NCBI RefSeq assembly: GCF_000143415.4
Contig: NW_003314298.1
Span: 313,561-377,560, forward strand
Length of the DNA stretch: 64,000 bases
Direction: 5' to 3'
Source: Selaginella moellendorffii
Lineage: Eukaryota; Streptophyta; Lycopodiopsida; Selaginellales; Selaginellaceae
The position numbers were made by a program, and so were the translations under genes. Below the pieces are notes generated by a model that searched no databases, had not been told where the DNA came from, and saw only the letters and a program-made list of their open reading frames with translations. Each line of letters starts with the position of its first letter. Position 1 is the stretch's first letter. Below are positions 21,329-35,400 of the stretch, piece by piece.

Positions 21329-22117
21329 TTAAGTTCTACAAATCTTTGGGAAGGCTCGACCAAGATCTTCTTCCACAGCAGCAGCAAGCTCAATCTTCCC
21401 ACAACCTTGGAGCTCTCGAATGACGAGCCCGTATGTTTTCTCGTTGAGCTGAAACTTCATCCCCTTTGCTTGCTCGTACAGCTCCATGGCTGCCACCGGA
21501 TTGCCGTGCTTGAGGTGAGCCACCATCAGTTCCCTGTGGAGAAAGAAATCCGGCTCCATTCCATCGCGCTTCACTTGCTCGTAAACGTAGACCATGTCGT
21601 CCACTCGGTTGTTCTCCCACATCACTCCAAACATCCGGCGGTAGAGCCGAAAGTCGGGCTTGAACCATTCTTCTCTTCGAATCGCCTCGAAAATCTGTGC
21701 GGTGACCCATGAAACACCGAAGAGAATAAAAAAAGAGCGCGATCACTTTACCTTCAATGCGAGATCACACTCGTTTTGGCGCTCTAGTTCCTTCAAAACT
21801 TCCAAAAGATCTCGCTTGAGCAATCGGCACACCTGTGTAGCGAAAACTCTCCGCAGCTCCTCCTGATCGTTCTTGGCGCCCTTGAGCGCTTGCACGACGG
21901 TAATGCCCTCCTTGCTCAGAGGGCTCCCGCTCGTCACCGTCTCTCGCACAAGTGACTTCCTGCCTCCCCGAGCAATGAGCAAATCCCCCCTTTGGGCGAT
22001 CTCAATTCCCACAAACGCAGATGACCGGAATCTTACCCCTATCGCGGAGCACTGCTCCGGCAGCTTTCCATCTCCTCGCAGCGCCACAGGCGACGAGGGC
22101 AATCCAACGCTTCCCAT
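21329..22117 (-). CDS. Short PPR protein, THA8-like
   Basis: Two exons, 21752-22117 and 21329-21694, join in phase 0 to give 243 residues. The centre reads LLKRDLLEVLKELERQNECD, then IFEAIRREEWFKPDFRLYRR, characteristic of the short, few-repeat PPR proteins related to THA8, which bind plastid or mitochondrial introns. Later helices (VYVYEQVKRDGMEPDFFLHR, NPVAAMELYEQAKG) are consistent with further PPR units. The N-terminus is Ser/Arg-containing and may be an organelle transit peptide. Group II intron splicing in plastids is the role known for THA8; assignment here is by family. A degraded copy lies at 19310-19690. Confidence 0.82.
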
Positions 22118-22389
22118 GAGCTAGAACCCTAGCGAATGTAAAATCGCATATCCTTTCAACGGTCTATCATTGACAAACAAGATTGTCAACGGTCAACACT
22201 TACTTTTGAGTCAAACACGTTGACCTTTGGAGGCGTCAACCCAAGCGAACGAATGGCAGCTAGAAACACTAGAAAAATCTCATTTTTATTAGATGGATAG
22301 TAGAGAGCATGCAAGAAGCACCAAAATCCTCATGCAACATCGTCAGTTCCTCAAGCTCACCATTCTGGTTGTGGATCTATAGCGATCGA

Positions 22390-23541
22390 TCAGTACTTGT
22401 AATCCTTGACGTGCAAGCTCTCCGACGCCCCCTCGGCACTCTCGGTCTCGCCCGAGTACTTGCCCAGCGTCGCGTCCGAGTTGGCCTTGGCACGAACCAG
22501 GAAAACCTTCTGCGCCGCCGCCACATTCTCCTTCTTGCCACCCCACGTCTTGAGCGTGCTCTGCTGGAGCGCCCGCCCGAACGAGAAGGACAGCGTCCAC
22601 GGCTTGAGGATGTCCAGCTTGTTCATCGCGTCCAGATTCTTGGTCGCCTCCACCTCGCTCTGGCCGCCGGACAAGAACATGATCCCGGGCACCGCCGCCG
22701 GGACCGTCCTCCGCAGCGCCAGCACCGTCGCCTCGGCAATCTCCTGCGCGCTCGCCTTGGGCGCCTCGGATCCGTGCGTCACCATGTTGGGCTTGAGCAG
22801 CGTCCCCTCGAGCAGGACGTGGTGGTCGCTCAGCGCCTTGTACACCGCGGCCAGCACCACCTCCGTCACCTTGGCGCACGTCTTGAGGTCGTGGGATCCG
22901 TCCACCAGGATCTCGGGCTCCACGATGGGGACGAGGCCGTTCTCCTGGCAGATCATGGCGTAGCGCGCCAGCCCCTGCGCGTTCTCCTGGATCCCCAGCT
23001 CCGACGGCTGCGAGGGTCCGATGTTTAGCACCGCCCTCCACTTGGCGAACCGGGCACCGGCCTTGTAGTACTCGGCGCAGCGTCCCGCGAGGCCGTCCAG
23101 CCCCTGGGTCGTGGTCTCACCATTGGTACCGGCGATGGGCACCGTCCCCTTGTCCACCTTGATTCCCGGGAGGACGCCGTTCTCCAGCAGCACGTCCACG
23201 AACGGCTTGCCCGCCGCGGTCTTCTGGTAGAGCGTCTCCTCGAAGAGGATGACGCCGCTCAGGTACTGGAGAGCGCCCGGGGCGGTGAAGAGGAGCTCGC
23301 GCAGCGCCTGCCGGTTGGATTCCACATTCTCGACCTTGATGCTGGCCAGGCGCTTGCCGATTGTGCCTGTGCTCTCGTCCGCCGCGAGGATGCCCTTGCC
23401 CGGGGTCGCAATGTACTTGGCATTCTTGATGAGCTCGTCTGTGGGGAACCCAAATCGAGAGAGGGAGAGCTCAGATCCACAGACTTAACACTCGCGCTAG
23501 CTATGGCGCTTACCTGCGTACTTGCCCGCCACGGCCGCCAT
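22390..23541 (-). CDS. Cytosolic class I fructose-bisphosphate aldolase
   Basis: Cleaves fructose-1,6-bisphosphate to dihydroxyacetone phosphate and glyceraldehyde-3-phosphate. Two exons, 23514-23541 and 22390-23438, encode 358 residues, the usual cytosolic length, with no transit peptide. Motifs are [27 protein letters not shown], the Schiff-base lysine 225 in [11 protein letters not shown], and the active-site loop [12 protein letters not shown]. It ends in VKDYKY, the conserved C-terminal tyrosine tail. The gene is markedly GC-rich at third codon positions relative to its surroundings, as expected for high expression. Confidence 0.97.
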
Positions 23542-23810
23542 AGCCTCGCGCTCGCCTTTTTGCCGGAGATAGTAAAATCCCTAGGCCTTATCCCCACAAA
23601 AAAGACAATGCATGAAAAACCAGGGTGCCAGCGCAGCCCTAAATAGGGCTTTCTTGGAGTCCACGCTGGCAGAAGCGATTGGTTAGTATTGATTTGCGGC
23701 TATTTCAATCTGGCCACCAGTCCATGTGCATGGAATTAATTTACGCTTTTACATTGACAGGTAGAAGTGGACGTGTGGTTAAGCGACGTTTGAACTGTTT
23801 CTTGGCAAAG

Positions 23811-24400
23811 TTGATAGGGCACCAGCAAAATCCTTCGTCCTTCGTTTGTTTGTCACGCACCAGATGCCCACTGTCGGCATTTGGAGCAAACATATAATTC
23901 GCCACCATTTTGATGGCCTAAACCCTGTTATGAAGTGCTTTGCTGACTTAAAGATCGTTCTCACTAATTAATTTAAGGAAGCCTATCTTCCAGAAGGCAA
24001 TGGCCTCGCACCTTCCATCTTAGACACTCGATAAACTGCGCTTTTAAAAAGGATAGGGTTTGTCGTTTCTTGGCCCATGGATCATGCAATGGCTTTGCTT
24101 TCATCATCGACGCCTGAACTGTTTCTTCATAGGTCACCGGCAAAATCCTTCGTTTGTTTGTCAGCATTTGGAGCAAACATATAATTCGCCACCCATTTTG
24201 AACTTGATGATGGCCCAAGGAAGTTCTTTGCTGACTTAAGCTCGGTTTCACTAATTAATTCGACGAAGTTTATCTTCAAGAAGGCAAGAGCCTCGCACCT
24301 TCCACCCGATGAAACTGCACTTTTAAAAAGGATATAGTTCGTCGTTTCTTGGGCCATGGATCATGCGATGCCGAGAAGAGGCTTTGCTTTCTTCATCGTT
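23811..24400. repeat. Two-copy tandem repeat, about 300 bp unit
   Basis: 23811-24118 and about 24125-24400 align by eye: CAAAATCCTTCGT, ACATATAATTCGCCAC, CACTAATTAATT, GCCTCGCACCTTCCA, TTTTAAAAAGGATA and CATGGATCATGC recur in the same order. No coding capacity is evident in either copy. Confidence 0.8.
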
Positions 24401-26127
24401 CCGCGGGAAAACAAAGTTAAGCCCCATCTTCCAGAAGGGTTTAGTGGACGGACTTGCAGCCCCCTAGATGCCCAAACAGTGCAACTCTAAGTGCTACAAT
24501 TCCTAGCGCGCAATTGTTTACCACGGAGCTGTTCGAATCGGAATTTGCGGCGAGGTCCCCAAAGAACAAAACCATGATCATACCACTGAGCGAAACACGG
24601 CATCACTCGGTGAGCACTCCGTGGAGGCCCTCCCGATCCGTGCCATGAGGAAAAGAGGATCGAAAGAGAGACCCAAGTAACAAAAACGTGCTCGGCACTG
24701 CAATTTCACGAGAGCCTTTCGAGCGAGTGGTGGGCACAAAGCTGATCTTTACGGCGCGCCAAGAGGGGTTTCTAGCGCATCGACGATGCACAGATCCAAA
24801 AACCTCGGGTTGCTGTCATCTCGGCAATTGGAGAGCCTGCGAGAGAGAGAGCGAAACAAATAATTTTGGCTTGACTGCTACAGCGCGCAAAGAAGAGTTG
24901 CGAGTCCGGCAGAGGAGACAAAGCTCCAAACAGTGGGGTCAACACAAGGCGCTAAAAAGCATCCCGATCAACAGATCACGGGCGACCGGACACGTCTGGC
25001 CACACACTGTAGAGCGAAGCGACCCGGCTCTGGCGCGCTTCGCAGAAGAGGATTAGTTTTTGTACGGTTTCCGAGAGGAGCTTCTTGTCTGGATATGTGT
25101 TTCGGGCCTGATCATGGTGTGTCTGATTCGATGAGATTGGGATTCGAATTGGATCCTTTTGACGAGCGCTCCAAACAAAGCCCACAAAAGAGATGGATCC
25201 ATCCAGCCATGGACAACGCACAATTGTGATCTCGCACTGCTCGTTGCGCGTCCCGCCACTCGCGGTGGAGGACAAAGCGATAAAAAAAAAAGGAGGGCCA
25301 AATCAATCAAGGCGAGGACACGAATCGATCATGTTTGCTAGCCAAAGACCGAATTCGCGAGCTTTGTTCCGGGTTTCCAGACACTGGAAATCATGGCGCC
25401 CAGCAAAATAATTCACACACCCAGAAGAGATTTGGCCGAGTCAAATGATCCCACAACATGATACACCGGGGCCCCCCATTGTCCGCCAACTTGACGCGGG
25501 GAATATCCCCTGCAAGCGGGGGAGAATATGCCCCACAGTGCCACGAATATTCGCGCCGAGATTCCCCCCTCGCTGGTCGGTGTTTTCCAATAAGGGAGGA
25601 AGAGATCTCTCCTCTCCCGGTATTTAAATCCACGCGCTGGAGCGCTGGGAATTAGGTATCGCTCGCCCTTTGGTCTTCGCTACAGCCCATTCTTTCTTCT
25701 TCCCCGTGGAAAGATTTTCTTCTTTCGCTCGCTGGACTTCTTCTCCCATTTTCTCTACCCGTTTTGACAGATTGGAATCCAGAAGGCTGCAAGGCCGTGT
25801 TTTTCCGCGTCTCCACTGCTCCATCCTCACAGCCAACGTGTGAATCGCGCGGCTTCTCGCGCCCTTCCTCAAGCGCATTCGCCGCCCTTCCTCCCCAATT
25901 TCCTCCCTGCCGAGCTCGTCGCGCCACCAGACTCGGTCGCGATCTAGTTGCTTGCTTGCGCGCCCGCCCGCATCCTTAAAAACCGGCGCTCCTCTTTTCT
26001 TCTCTCCACTCGCAGAGAGGAGATTTGGGCCGCCAAGAAGAGCGCGAGCGAGGTCTATCACACACCGTTAGAGATCGAACGACTTCCAAACGATCGAAGT
26101 TTCTTAGATCGGTCGACGTGATTCGCC
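24401..26127. other. Intergenic and probable leader of the Nudix gene
   Basis: 1.7 kb without a recognised gene. The last few hundred bases are pyrimidine-rich and likely hold the Nudix promoter and 5' UTR; several short open frames there lack protein-like composition. Confidence 0.4.
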
Positions 26128-26917
26128 ATGGGTGCCGAGAATCGCTACAATGCACAAGGGCAGAGGATGGTGGCTGGATGCATTCCCTACCGGAGGGAAA
26201 AGGACAGTGACACGGTTGAGATTCTCATGGTGAGATCGCAAAATGGTCACAACATCGTCTTCCCCAAGGCAAGTGGATCCCTCTCTCTTCTTGGCGATTT
26301 TCCTCCCTGCTAACTCGATCCAATCCCTCGCTTCTACAGGGAGGATGGGAAGTCGACGAGAGCGTACAAGACGCTGCAATTCGCGAAGCGCAAGAGGAGG
26401 CTGGAGTTCATGGCCACGTCCGGGTAAGCGACGACAAGAAGAGATCGATTGCTGGTGTCTAATTGGGATCGAATTCCTCGCGCAGGATGAGCTGGGCGTT
26501 TGGATCTTCCACAAGAGAAGCCACCAGCAATGGGAGACCAACCCAGACGGCGCTTGCGAAGTTCACATGTTCCTCCTCGAGGTGACCCAAGAGCTGGATA
26601 CATGGCCGGAGCAACACCGAGGGAGAGTATGGGTAAGCGCAATCCAGATCTCTCTTCCTCTCTCTCTCTCTCTGTGTGGAGAAGAGAAGACGAAAAAGAC
26701 TCCATAGCTTACTTACCACCACCACTCTCTGTTCACCCAGATTGACCTCAACGAGATCGAGAAGATAACGCTGGAGCGGTGCCACCACAATTGGATGCGC
26801 GAGGCTCTGGGAATTTTCATCCAGAAGCAGACAAGCAGCTCCCTCATCGCGGAAGCTTCTCCCAACGAGCCGCGCCACACTCTCTCCTTTAACGCGAGTG
26901 TCAGGTGTAGACTTTAA
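26128..26917 (+). CDS. Nudix hydrolase (diphosphoinositol/dinucleoside polyphosphate type)
   Basis: Exons 26128-26268, 26340-26423, 26486-26632 and 26741-26917 give 182 residues. The Nudix box is complete (GGWEVDESVQDAAIREAQEE then AGV), with the REAQEE metal-binding helix. Flanking motifs MVAGCIPYR and WPEQHRGRVW match the plant NUDT4/12/13/16/17/18/21 group, which hydrolyses dinucleoside or diphosphoinositol polyphosphates; the exact substrate cannot be told. Intron 1 (26269-26339) begins GCAAGT instead of GT, because FPK must join GGWE, a fixed motif in the family. This is strong evidence for a GC-AG intron. Convergent with the ubiquitin-like-domain gene downstream. Confidence 0.94.
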
Positions 26918-27218
26918 CCAGCCGAAGACTTGTACAGTAACCACCATGGCCGAAAGAAAGAACCCACCAACATTGACACAAATGGTCCTGTTGCCTGTCT
27001 GTCTGTGTGCTCTTCTCGTTCTCTCGTTGCGTTCCAAGATCCCAGCGGCAGTCCTGGTAGAATCAAGCAAGTCTCTAAAAGAAAGAATGGAAGAACTTTG
27101 TTACCTCGAAGTGGAAGTTGACTTTAGTTCCGATGATTGGTTTCGTTGATTAGATTGCTGGTTTAGTAGTAGTAGTCGTAGTAAGTTGGCTTTAGAGTGG
27201 GTGATACGTTCTCGTCGC
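26918..27218. other. Convergent 3' flanks
   Basis: 3' untranslated regions of the Nudix gene and the opposing ubiquitin-like-domain gene. No other feature. Confidence 0.5.
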
Positions 27219-29159
27219 TCAGCGCAAAGCAGCTCTTATCTGCTTGAGCCAAGCTCCCATCCCCTTTTTCTGGTCAGTAGCAGCAGCGCTCTCCACCACG
27301 CCGGTGCTGCTCACGATGTGGACGAGGGCCTTGTTGATCTTGTCCTCCACGGAGCTACCATTGTTCTCGTCGCTGGCCACCACCTGGTTACTACCCCTGC
27401 GTTGTTGGTGGTGTTGTTGAGGTGAGCCTCCTCCTCCGCCAAACTTGAGCAAACGACGAGCACCTGACTTGCTTCCTCGAGCCGGCGATTCCATCGTGCC
27501 AGCACCAGCAGCGGCGCTGCGGGATTTGGACCGTGACATTGGTGGCGTCACGTAGCAGCTCTGTGGAGTCTGAGGGGACGCAGGAAGACGAGCACGGGGT
27601 GTCTCAAACCTCTCGGGTGTGTCAGCTAGTGGTGGCGGCGGAAGTTTGTGAGCGCTGTTTGCGGGCCGTGGCTTCAGAGGACTCGGTCCAGTCAAACAGT
27701 TCACGCTGGCACTGCTGTTCCTGGGAGGAGTTCCAATCGAAAAGTTGGTTTCCTCCAGCGGCCTGAGCGAGCGCTTCACTTTCCTCCGCAGGTCTCCGAC
27801 CGTGTCTGATGTTAGTACTGGAATGGTTATAGTTCCAGCCACAACTCCTTTGCAAGTACGCACCATCTTCAGCTTCCTTGCAGCTGGAGTGTAGCTGGGA
27901 TCGCCGTCTATCACATGAACAAGAGTGGAGTTAGCCGACAAAAACTTGGATCAAGTCCAGTTTGGTACTTACCCCTGTTCTCCGAGGCTGCGTGAAAAAG
28001 CTTTCCAGCCTTGAAAGACGACTTCAAGGGACTTTTGAAAGGAGCAACCTGTAGAGTAGACTGAGGGCAAACGAAGTATTCTGCCAGCGTTTTCTTGTCC
28101 TGCAAAGTGTTGCCTGGAACAACGGAATATAGAAAGCACAGGCGTGAGGACAACAGCACACAAAGCGAACTAGAAAGCAACCTGAGAAACTGATGCGCTG
28201 TTGCCATTGCGGAATCCCCGTACGAGCTTCAACAATGTTCGTCACATCTTGCACGCGGTCCCGGCCTTGGACGATCAAGCGAAACTCCTCGTGTCCCAGC
28301 ACATTGACAGTAACGAGCATACGCCTGTGTGCTTGCTCGTTGTTCGTATCCCCTGAATGGATGACAAAGCTTAGCAGGACGAGAAAAAGGAAGACGAGAG
28401 TACAACATACCTGATACAGTCAAGTCCACAATGCTATCCTCGTAGATTGCATGAACACCATCGAAATCCTTGATGCAAAACTCATCGTGCATGACACAGC
28501 CGATGGAGGACAGAAGTTGCCGTGACTTTAGAATGCCCGTGTGCTTTTCTATGGCATCCTTGAGAGCTGACACGCGCGTATCACCACAGATGCCTTGCAA
28601 AGGCAGAATCCCATCCTTGGTCTCCACGAACAAGCGACCACCTCTTCCCGAAAGAAGCTGGGGAGCTTTCTGGAATATAGTTATTTTTTCGGCCAAAGTC
28701 AGCGAAGAACCAAGTTCCAAAAACCAAGGAAAAGGAGAAAGACGAACATACCCGGAGCTCAACGATGGATTTGTCGAGAATGTTGTAGTCGTGGAGCTTG
28801 GCATCGTCCGGAAGATCGACAGTCTTCCCAGCCTCTCTCCCAAAGAATGTGAGACTCTCTTCGTCCACAAAGAGCTCACACTCGTCTCTATCAGCCTGGC
28901 AAGCGTACCTCTTGTAAACCTCCTCCACTGGCACACTCTCACTCAGCCTCGTGAAGAGCGGCGCCACAAGCTGCTGCTGCTCCTCTCCAAAAAAGAGATT
29001 GTCCCTCACAAACTCCTTGAGTGTGCTCCTCACGCTGCCATTGTAGAGCAGATTGGGCGCCAGGATCAGCTTGGAGCGATCGCCAAGCGGAGCCACAGCG
29101 CCAGGGTACACATTAGCAACCGCGAGATGCTCTACTCGAATCCCTACTGTGATTGCCAT
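27219..29159 (-). CDS. Protein with three ubiquitin-like domains
   Basis: Five exons (28752-29159, 28411-28669, 28182-28352, 27973-28113, 27219-27907) join with correct phases to give 555 residues. Three beta-grasp modules are suggested. One ends in KLHDYNILDKSIVELR (compare the DYNI turn near the ubiquitin C-terminus, residues about 60-136). A second contains LFVETKDGILPLQGICGDTR and YEDSIVDLTV. A third runs from MLVTVNVLGHEEFRL through NTLQDKKTLAEYF. The C-terminal half is low-complexity (Ser/Pro/Gly) with a basic patch (SGARRLLKF) and a conserved-looking end (DKINKALVHIVSS). No GG processing site, UBA or catalytic domain is seen. Such multi-Ubl proteins may act as adaptors for the proteasome or signalling. 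Function unknown. Confidence 0.82.
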
Positions 29160-29643
29160 CCAAGAGCAGACACATCCGATCACAGAGCCGACAGAGGAGA
29201 GATCTGGAAGAACCGAACCCAAGATCTGGAAGAACCCAACCCAAGATCGCTCGCCCAGAGGAGAAAAATACGAAGAACCCTAGCCTCTCATGACCGTTGA
29301 AGACTGAATATCCCAGGATCTCCCCGGAAAAGAATATCCTTTAGAATGTACCCGAGCCCCTTGGACCACAGGACAACTATAGTCCATGGGGACCCCGCAC
29401 GAATTAAAAACGGCCACGTCACGCGGTGTGGGAAGTGGTGTGACATGGCCAATGGTGATGCAAGCAATCATTCATACATCGGCCAAAGTTTTATTTTTCT
29501 CGCCCAAAATTTTATCATACATGCAAGGATGATTTGCGCTGCATGTGTGTGCATGTGTTTTTAAGGATCTTTGTGTGGAAATCTGTGTTGGAATGTCTTG
29601 ACCTCCCTCCTCCATCCTTTTTCCCCCATTTCCCTGCGCGGCA
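29160..29643. promoter_or_regulatory. Divergent promoter region, Ubl gene / TAR gene
   Basis: 484 bp between two divergent start codons. No specific element identified. Confidence 0.4.
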
Positions 29644-31904
<2,261 letters not shown>

Positions 31905-32438
31905 GTGAAAGGAAGAGTTACCCGAGTTGTAGAGTAGGCTGTAGCAGATGAATCTGCTGCATTTTTGCAAGAGTAACTCCTGCTGTCAGGAATGTCACGG
32001 TCTGTTTGAGTGAGAATCCGATTCTCTGAACCAAGAATCACGTTGATTTTGTGTGCGGCACAAGACACGAGCTCTTCAACTCAAAAGCTTTTTTTATTGC
32101 TTAATTTCAATGTCCACTACATTCTTCCGAGAACATGCTGCCACAAGAAAACGTGTCATATGCCAGCAAACTAGAGGGGTTTTGGGACATGCATACCGTC
32201 GTGTTCCGCCCGGAGGAAAAGAGAACTCCGCTTTTGCTTCCAAACGCTCAGTCAAATACCTGCAGAAGTTCATTCATCGATAACATGTCAAACGGAGACA
32301 AGTAAACAACACCTCTTCTAGTGTGCCGATCAGCCTTTTCTGCTTCGGAAAACGGGCCATCTGAAATACAAAATACATTCTTCTCACGTACCTTGTCAGA
32401 CGCCGACGAACAAACCCGCGACGACAAAGTCGTTTAAA
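31905..32438. other. Convergent 3' flanks of TAR and FIP1 genes
   Basis: Non-coding; likely holds both 3' UTRs. Confidence 0.5.
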
Positions 32439-35400
32439 TCAGTTGTCATACTCGTCATACTCGTCACAGCTATCATCGAGAGTCCCGGTCCAGCGATCAG
32501 TTTCCCGGTGGCGCGGGTTTTCCTGCCTCTTGTAAACTAAATCGTCCGCTTGACCAGATGGAGACTCGTCATACGAATAGTCTCGCTCGTCCCCAGGATT
32601 ATCAGTCTCATAGTCACGGTCCATCTCAAACAACTGTAAAAGCAACAGGGTCGCATAAGAAATCTATAACACAGTAACACAATTACCTCGTCATTGTATC
32701 TTCGTCTCTTCCGCTTGTACGTGTAGCCATCATCTTCCCATCTGTCGTCCTCACATTCTACATCTTCGACGTACACAACTTCTTCACATTCTCCTTCTTC
32801 CATTTCCCAACCGTCAGCTCCATCGTCATTATAATCCCTTCTCCTATACCTCGAGTCGGAGTACCTCTGCGACCGTCTTTCAGAGAGGTCACTCACCTCG
32901 TCTTCCTCCACCCCTAACACATCGTCATATCTCCTCCGTTTTCTCTTACGATCATCTCTGCATTCATGCCCAGTAAAGTCTGCATCTTCCATTTGCCAGC
33001 GTTCGTCCACTTCCTGATAATAATCATCGCAATCCCTTGCATCTTCATCTTCAGACTTTAGTCTCCGCCGTTCCCTCCTGTCCTTGTGTCTTCGCTTTCT
33101 TTCTTCTTTTCTCTCTCTCCTGTTGTCGTCTTCTAATTCTTCTGAAGCGTACGCCGTCTGTGTGTCACGGACGGTACTATTATGATACCCGCCAGCTCCT
33201 TCTTCGTTGTCCTTCTGATCTGGTTTGCTAAGATTTTCCCTCTTCCTCCTTGCATGAGCATCATCCATGCGAAGATGGAGCTTCCATCTAGCAGAGACCT
33301 TCTCAAGGACTTTCATCCTCAAGTCATCCTTGGCACCGCTATCCTGTTGCTTGAACTTTGGTCTATCCTCCGACTTCGAAAGCGAAGGTGCTCTCGTAAG
33401 TTGCCGTGGCTGGCCAATCCTCTCATTTGAATCCCTTGCCGGTTGCTCTTCTTCATCATCTTGCTCAAATTCCATGTCCGCAGCTCTCAAAGATACTTGT
33501 CGTCTCTCTACAGTCACTTCCGATCTCCTCTCTACTCTGTCGGCTGTCCTTTCCGATATCAGCTGGCTTCTTCTCTCTGCATTTAGCCGTATGGTCCTCC
33601 TTGCAGGCTCCATTGTTGAAACCAACTTCTTTTCTTGAGGTGATTTTGTTTCATTTACCAGTTGAGTAACTCTTCTAACCAGAGAAATTGGTCGTTTCTC
33701 CACTTGTTCACCAAGCCTTCTCTGTGGTTTCTCCCTCGCCAGTTCACTGGGCCTCCTCTCCGCCACCAGTTCACTAGGCTTTCTCTGTGCTTTCTCCGTC
33801 ACCAGTTCACTGGGCCTTCTTTCAGCTTTCTCCGTCACCAGTTCACTGGATCTTCTTTCTGCTTTCTCTGTGACCAGTTCACTAAGCCTTCTCGGTGGTT
33901 TCTCCGTCATCAGTTCACTGACCCTTCTTGGTGGCTTCTCTGTCATCAGGTCACTGAGCCTTCTCGGTGGTTTCTCTGTCCCAACATCACTGAGCCTTCT
34001 CTGAGGTTTCTCTGCCACCATTTCACCAAGCCTTCTCTGCGGAGCTGAAGCAGAAGCTCTTTCGAACCTCGGTGGTGACCTCCTAACTGGTGTCTCCTCT
34101 TCTTCGCTTAGACGCTTGGACAGTGTACGAAACCCGTTTTCAACGGAACCTTGAACCCCACCAGGCGACGATCGGGAACTAAACGTTGATCGTCCACTAT
34201 GAACACAGAAAATAATATGATGAGCATTAATAACAACTGCATACCTGGTAGACGTAGAAATGATCCCGCCTGAATAAATCCCACCGAGATTTGTCCGAGG
34301 ACCGGGGGGCGTGCGACCACCTAGCCTTCCGCTCAAAGGTGAAGAGCAAAGCATTGTTTGTTCCGCGGATTGACTTTCTCGGTGAAATCCTTTCCGTCTA
34401 GGCAAATCGTCATTTCTTTGTTTGCGCCTGAATTCCCCGTGACTGTTTTCGTATCTTCCCTCGTCGATCTAAAAAAGGGAAAACGAGTTGGACCAGATAA
34501 TTTTTACACAGTCAAACCTGTATTCCTTCGGAATCACGAAGCCTTTGCCGTCGTAATTCGGAAGATCGCCGTTCGTTTTCACCTTCTTCTACCTGGATTG
34601 CTCTACCAGACTGAAACAAGGCTGGTTATAAAAAGCAAACGACTCCGTAAATCCTACGCACATGATTTCTCATTCCCCGTTGTCCTTGAGCACGTCCTCT
34701 TTGAGGCTCCGGCGTATCATTGTATCTCGCATTATCATAGTTCCAGCCCTGAGATGAACGAAAAATTTATCAACTATTGATATGCTCAAAGAGAATTCAT
34801 ACCTGCTGCGAATGGCCGTTATCAAGACCACGCATCTTGCTCTTTTTAGATGCCTCGGCTTTGGCCCTGGCCTGAAATGGTTATCCAAGTTATATAAACT
34901 GGACACACATCCATAAACAACTCGCATTACTTACAAACTCCTCACAGTACTGCTTCCAGGTGTCTTCAGTGAAACCAAAGTTGAAGTAGTCCGTTATGTC
35001 TGTCCCTTCGTACTCCCAGGGTTTCTCTTCAAACTGATCGATGTCAATATCAAAGACCGTCCTGTAAGCACCACCCTGAAACTTACAAGAATCGCATGAA
35101 AAACCCGAGCTTACTTTGATGGTGGAAGAACAAACTCGTATGCAGGCTGGAAAGTGTGGAAGTCCCACATCCCCAAGCCGTAGCCGGCAAACGGGATGGG
35201 CGCAATCGCCGTCGCTCCCGGTGTTTGAGGGTCAGGCACCCCAGGAGACGTGGTAGCGGGTCCCGATCCTGGTCTCACGTACTACAAATCAAAGCACACG
35301 TCAGTACGACTTGGGGAAGCGTACAAGAGAACGAGAAAGAAAGAATGGAAGAAGGAAAAAGTTTACCTTGAATTGGGAATGACGGAAACGCATTTCCGCT

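Noticed and set aside
22309-23028. 239-residue plus-strand frame opposite aldolase
   Set aside because: Antisense shadow of a GC-rich gene; Arg/Leu-rich composition with no family resemblance.
33662-34048. Plus-strand frame of repeated Phe/Leu-rich units opposite FIP1
   Set aside because: It is the complement of the FIP1 minisatellite.
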